From: Steromphala cineraria
Lineage: Eukaryota; Mollusca; Gastropoda; Trochida; Trochidae
DNA length: 64,000 nucleotides
Direction: 5' to 3'
NCBI GenBank assembly: GCA_916613615.1
Contig: OU744720.1
Location: forward strand, 70,262,471 to 70,326,470
Below, piece after piece: positions 60,916 through 64,000 of this stretch. Below the pieces are notes generated by a model. The model had not been told where the DNA came from, did not search any database, and saw only the letters and a program-made list of their open reading frames with translations. A program made the translations under genes and the position numbers. Each line of letters opens with the position of its first letter. Positions within the stretch are counted from its first letter, which is position 1.

Positions 60916-61252
60916 GGCGATTCCAATAATAAAAGAGAAAATTAGTAACCACCTGACTATCAGGAAATGACCAATAACCAATGGCATGAAGGCAGTGATT
61001 AAATCTGAGGCTAAGTGAGCCGTAATAGGGTCTGGAACCACAGAGGGTCATAATAAGGACAAGGGCTGAACGACCGTCAGAGGACCATGATTAGTACCAC
61101 GGACGTCTGAGGGTTAACAAGGACTAGATTGCAGTGGCCACCTGACTAATAAGGATTAGTGATTTAATCACTTGAAGGTGCAGAAAACTATTCAGATCTA
61201 ATGCGACGAGTAATTGGTCACACGTCTGAGGGGAGGCAAACATAGGGGTGAT

Positions 61253-61495
61253 GATATTGTCCAGATAGAGAGGATGTTCACAAATTGTGCCAGGACTATT
61301 GTGAATATTATAAATAACTATTTTGAATATTTTCCTTTTTATATATTGGACAAATGAGTTTGGGATACTGTCCAGATAGTGAGGATTTTCACAAATTGTG
61401 CCAGGACTATTATAAATATGACAAATAACTAATTAGAATGTTTTCCTTTATATATTCTTATATTTATATATTGGGAAAATGAGTTTGGGGTATTG
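61253..61495. repeat. Tandem duplication, period about 111 bp
   Basis: GTCCAGATAGAGAGGATGTT (61259) recurs as GTCCAGATAGTGAGGATTTT (61370). Both are followed by CACAAATTGTGCCAGGACTA and end in AAATGAGTTTGGG. Confidence 0.85.
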
Positions 61496-61649
61496 CTATT
61501 TTCATAATTACTACTACATGAGGTGGTGAATGAAGAAATGTATATATGAACATTATCTTCATTTTAGAATTAGAACATTCATTAGTCAGAACTCATTTGA
61601 CTTTTTTCGTTTAACAGGATAATTTCAAGGGAATCTGCATCGACAAGCT

Positions 61650-61990
61650 CAGACATTGACAAGTTAAGAGAATATTGAAAGTCTAGAAACATTGACAAGC
61701 CAAAAAGAAACCAAGTAAATAGAACATTGAAAGTAAATAAAATATTTACAGGCCTGAAAGTCTAAAGTTTAGTGAACATTGTCAAGAAAAGAGGGCATAA
61801 ACAAGTCAAGTGAACATGGACAAGTTTAGAGAACATAAATATCAGGCCTAGAGAACATTGGCAAGTAAAAAGAACATTGACAAGGAAAGAGGGAATTATT
61901 AAGTCTAGAGAACATTGAAAGGAAAGCCGACATAAGCAAGTCTAGAGAACATTGACAAGTCAAGCGGGCACTGACAAGTCAACAGATCAT
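61650..61990. repeat. Degenerate minisatellite, unit about 20 bp
   Basis: Ten or more variants of TCTAGAGAACATTGACAAG, for example at 61847-61866 and 61943-61960. Spacing is irregular and many units are mutated. Confidence 0.75.
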
Positions 61991-63808
61991 ATTCAGAAAA
62001 ATGGTCTTGTAAGAGTTAGTCCATTGATTGACAAGAGCAATCAACAATATCACCATTTTTCACAATATCAACGTTGAAGTTTCAAATATTTATTTCGTGA
62101 AAAAGAAAAACACCAAGAAGACTGTGGAAGGTCCCTGTATTGATCTCAGTGGCCGTTATCAAGGTCAAACTCTGAAATTAGTTCTCGAGTTACATTGACA
62201 ACTTGCATTGGACCAAATTGCTGAGCAAACATGCCGAACTAACAAAGTGTGGATATTTCTGAGATTTTAGGCTCCAGGGAATGTTCAGTCATGTCTTCAG
62301 TATCAGTAACTGACTTCATCACTCGCAGAGGAGTCATCTTACACCAATAATTAACTTAACTTCTTCTACAGACTCTGCATACTCACAAGAATACTCTGCT
62401 TTCGTTTGAAATCTCAAATTGATAATCTAGTCACTAAAGAAGTATTTTTTCTCAAACGTGACATGTACATTCTTGATCAGCGACTATAATTGATGTGAAA
62501 ATAGTTTCTTAAACTCAGATATTTTGAACAAGAATTAAAACGGCGATTTCTATAAGCACCAGGGGAATCATATTCAATGCCAGTAAATAAACACATATAT
62601 GTTGCAATTGTCTTGCAATAAATTGGAAACACCGAAAAGATTAATTCACATATTGGAAATGTGATTACCTTTTCTGTTCTCATCATAATAAGCTTGTAAA
62701 AAGTTATTTGTTTTGAATCTTGAATAATATTAAATTTAATTGAGAGTTTTGCCAATTCTGGCCTCGGAAATAGGAATCAGGTGATGGAATATTTTCAAGG
62801 AATGCCAAATAACCAATTTTGCATTCGCATGTCATGACATGCTGTTAAGCTTTTAGTTTATTGAGGAATAATGTTATCAATCATGCTAATCAAACTTCAA
62901 AAAAGTTATTAAAGTTTCAATCAATCATTAAAGAAACGAAATTGATCAGTTGTTTGCAAATCGGAGCAATGGTAATTCGTAGGACAAACAAAACCCAGAT
63001 ATGAAACATAAACTAGGGTTCCTAGAAAGCAAGACAAACACTGAGCCAGAAAATACTGTTTGCAAAGAGAGGGATAGTCGATCGTCTTTATCTGCAGGAG
63101 AGAAGACATGATCACGTTTCACATCGCAACTTAGTTATCTAAAGGACATTCCCACATTCAAACCACAATCGATTTTCTGTGACATTATCGGAATGAACTG
63201 ATTGCGTAGAAGCAGGGTTTGAAGTGTACACGTACCGACTTCTAAAGGAGTGTTCATAGACCGAAAGCTTTCAGATGGTGACAAGTCGGATTGTCAGAAG
63301 ACGCTACTTTGACGTTGACGTTTGTGATAACGTTTTATAAGATGTTTCCGTTTGTCAATATACGCTGAATCCAATGTGTCTTGCGCGCGTATTAAAAGAG
63401 GTGGTTGCTAATATTTTTGCAAATAATTGAGGACATGCGAGACACGAATTTTAGAAGAGCTAGGTTTTATAAATCATGAGACTAAAAGGGAATTTCTCAA
63501 AAGCTTCATAAGCTAAAAATACTTCCCAAAATATCTTTTCAAAGGTTAGAAGTCATTCAATAGGGTATGCAATAGAGTGCAAATCTATTGGTAATTAATT
63601 GTTGAATTAAGCAGTATCCGGTGGTGCCACGCTCTTTGATTCCAAGAATATTGGTAATTTCAGTTAAAGCATGGTTCTTCCCTGATAATGGACAGGAAGT
63701 CAAAACATGTCCGGTCTCTAAATGCCAGGATGTCCAATTGCCGAAAACGGTCCGCTCTTGAAGCGGTCTAATTAACGGAAGCTTTCAACTATCGTCGTTA
63801 CTTCAAAA

Positions 63809-63915
63809 CCAATGGGCGGTGGATCGATTGCGCATGCTCATAGACAGATGAGTCATTACAGGTGTTGCACGCCGGGAGTTGAAATATACATGTCGGCTGT
63901 CACTCAATCAGCATA
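63809..63915 (+). promoter_or_regulatory. Possible promoter at right edge
   Basis: In about 80 bp: CCAAT (63809-63813), GGGCGG (63814-63819), an NRF1-like TGCGCATGC (about 63829-63837), AP-1-like TGAGTCA (63849-63855) and a TATA-like AAATATACA (63882-63890). The order fits a plus-strand start near 63915, and an ATG follows at 63983 but the window ends 18 bases later. It could also serve a minus-strand gene. The motifs are short and the call is speculative. Confidence 0.2.
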
Positions 63916-64000
63916 GTCACATATCGATACATTCCATACAACTAGTTGTATAGGCTGGAGCCCCACCTTGGACTTTGGTGTCATGAACAGCTCTGTTAAC

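Larger units (their letters stand above)
58491..64000. other. Presumed first intron of IgSF-A, to window end
   Basis: AT-rich DNA with the repeats listed at 58815-58860, 60750-60915, 61253-61495 and 61650-61990. I looked on the minus strand for a signal-peptide exon with a phase-1 donor. Candidates at about 63232-63280 (ending M-N-T-P-L-E-V) and at the extreme right end (ending K-V-Q) lack a hydrophobic leader, so neither is called. The last 200 bp have promoter-like motifs, listed separately. Confidence 0.55.

Noticed and set aside
63232..63290. Possible phase-1 exon ending M-N-T-P-L-E-V before GTACGT, candidate first exon of IgSF-A
   Set aside because: The only ATG gives a seven-residue leader without a hydrophobic core, and there is an in-frame stop upstream.
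63967..64000. Minus-strand segment ending K-V-Q before GTGGGG, candidate signal-peptide exon
   Set aside because: The visible residues (V-N-R-A-V-H-D-T-K-V-Q) are polar, unlike a signal peptide; the rest is outside the window.

Overview
This is a eukaryotic, AT-rich, intron- and repeat-dominated window. The protein-coding content I can support is a set of short immunoglobulin-superfamily (IgSF) exons, all on the minus strand and all flanked by phase-1 introns. The organism is probably a marine mollusc, most likely a gastropod of the abalone type. This rests on an interspersed motif (TGAAATATTGC...GTTAAACCCCACTCACTCACT-like) found at about four places, which I associate with vetigastropod DNA, and on the general repeat style. 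It is an inference, not proof.

Two tandem, same-strand paralogous genes are visible. The upstream one (IgSF-A, right half, transcribed right to left) has a full Ig1 exon (58188-58490), an Ig2 split over two exons (57217-57399 and 55885-55974), and a terminal exon with an I-set-like Ig3, a short hydrophobic C-terminus and a stop (47505-47887). Its signal-peptide exon was not found and probably lies right of the window. The downstream one (IgSF-B, left part) starts with a clear signal-peptide exon (25693-25747), then an Ig1 exon (10861-11163) and the first half of Ig2 (4236-4421). Its remaining exons lie left of the window. The Ig1 exons are exactly 303 bp in both genes and the Ig2 first-half exons are 186 and 183 bp, so they look like products of one duplication, although the protein sequences have diverged strongly. 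Predicted products are glycosylated, secreted or membrane-tethered Ig proteins of about 320 residues (adhesion or recognition; the exact role is unknown).

The rest is introns (up to 14.5 kb) and about 21.5 kb of intergenic DNA. These hold small TIR/foldback elements (5.1-5.6, 13.7, 14.4, 20.8, 36.1, 37.3-38.5, 46.0, 53.4 and 55.7 kb), a decayed Tc1/mariner transposase (32.7 kb), several tandem arrays and two microsatellites. The most unusual structures are: a 1.2-kb TIR element with 3-bp TAA target duplications, filled with CpG/CGTA motifs spaced exactly 10 bp apart (37334-38535); a seven-unit array of about 190 bp just inside intron 1 of IgSF-B (24318-25520); four 21-bp units each carrying a TCTCGCGAGA-like palindrome (43121-43204); and a nested insertion at 27.2 kb whose empty site can be read from a second copy at 39.5 kb. 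I saw no convincing rRNA, tRNA or CRISPR, and no plus-strand protein gene.
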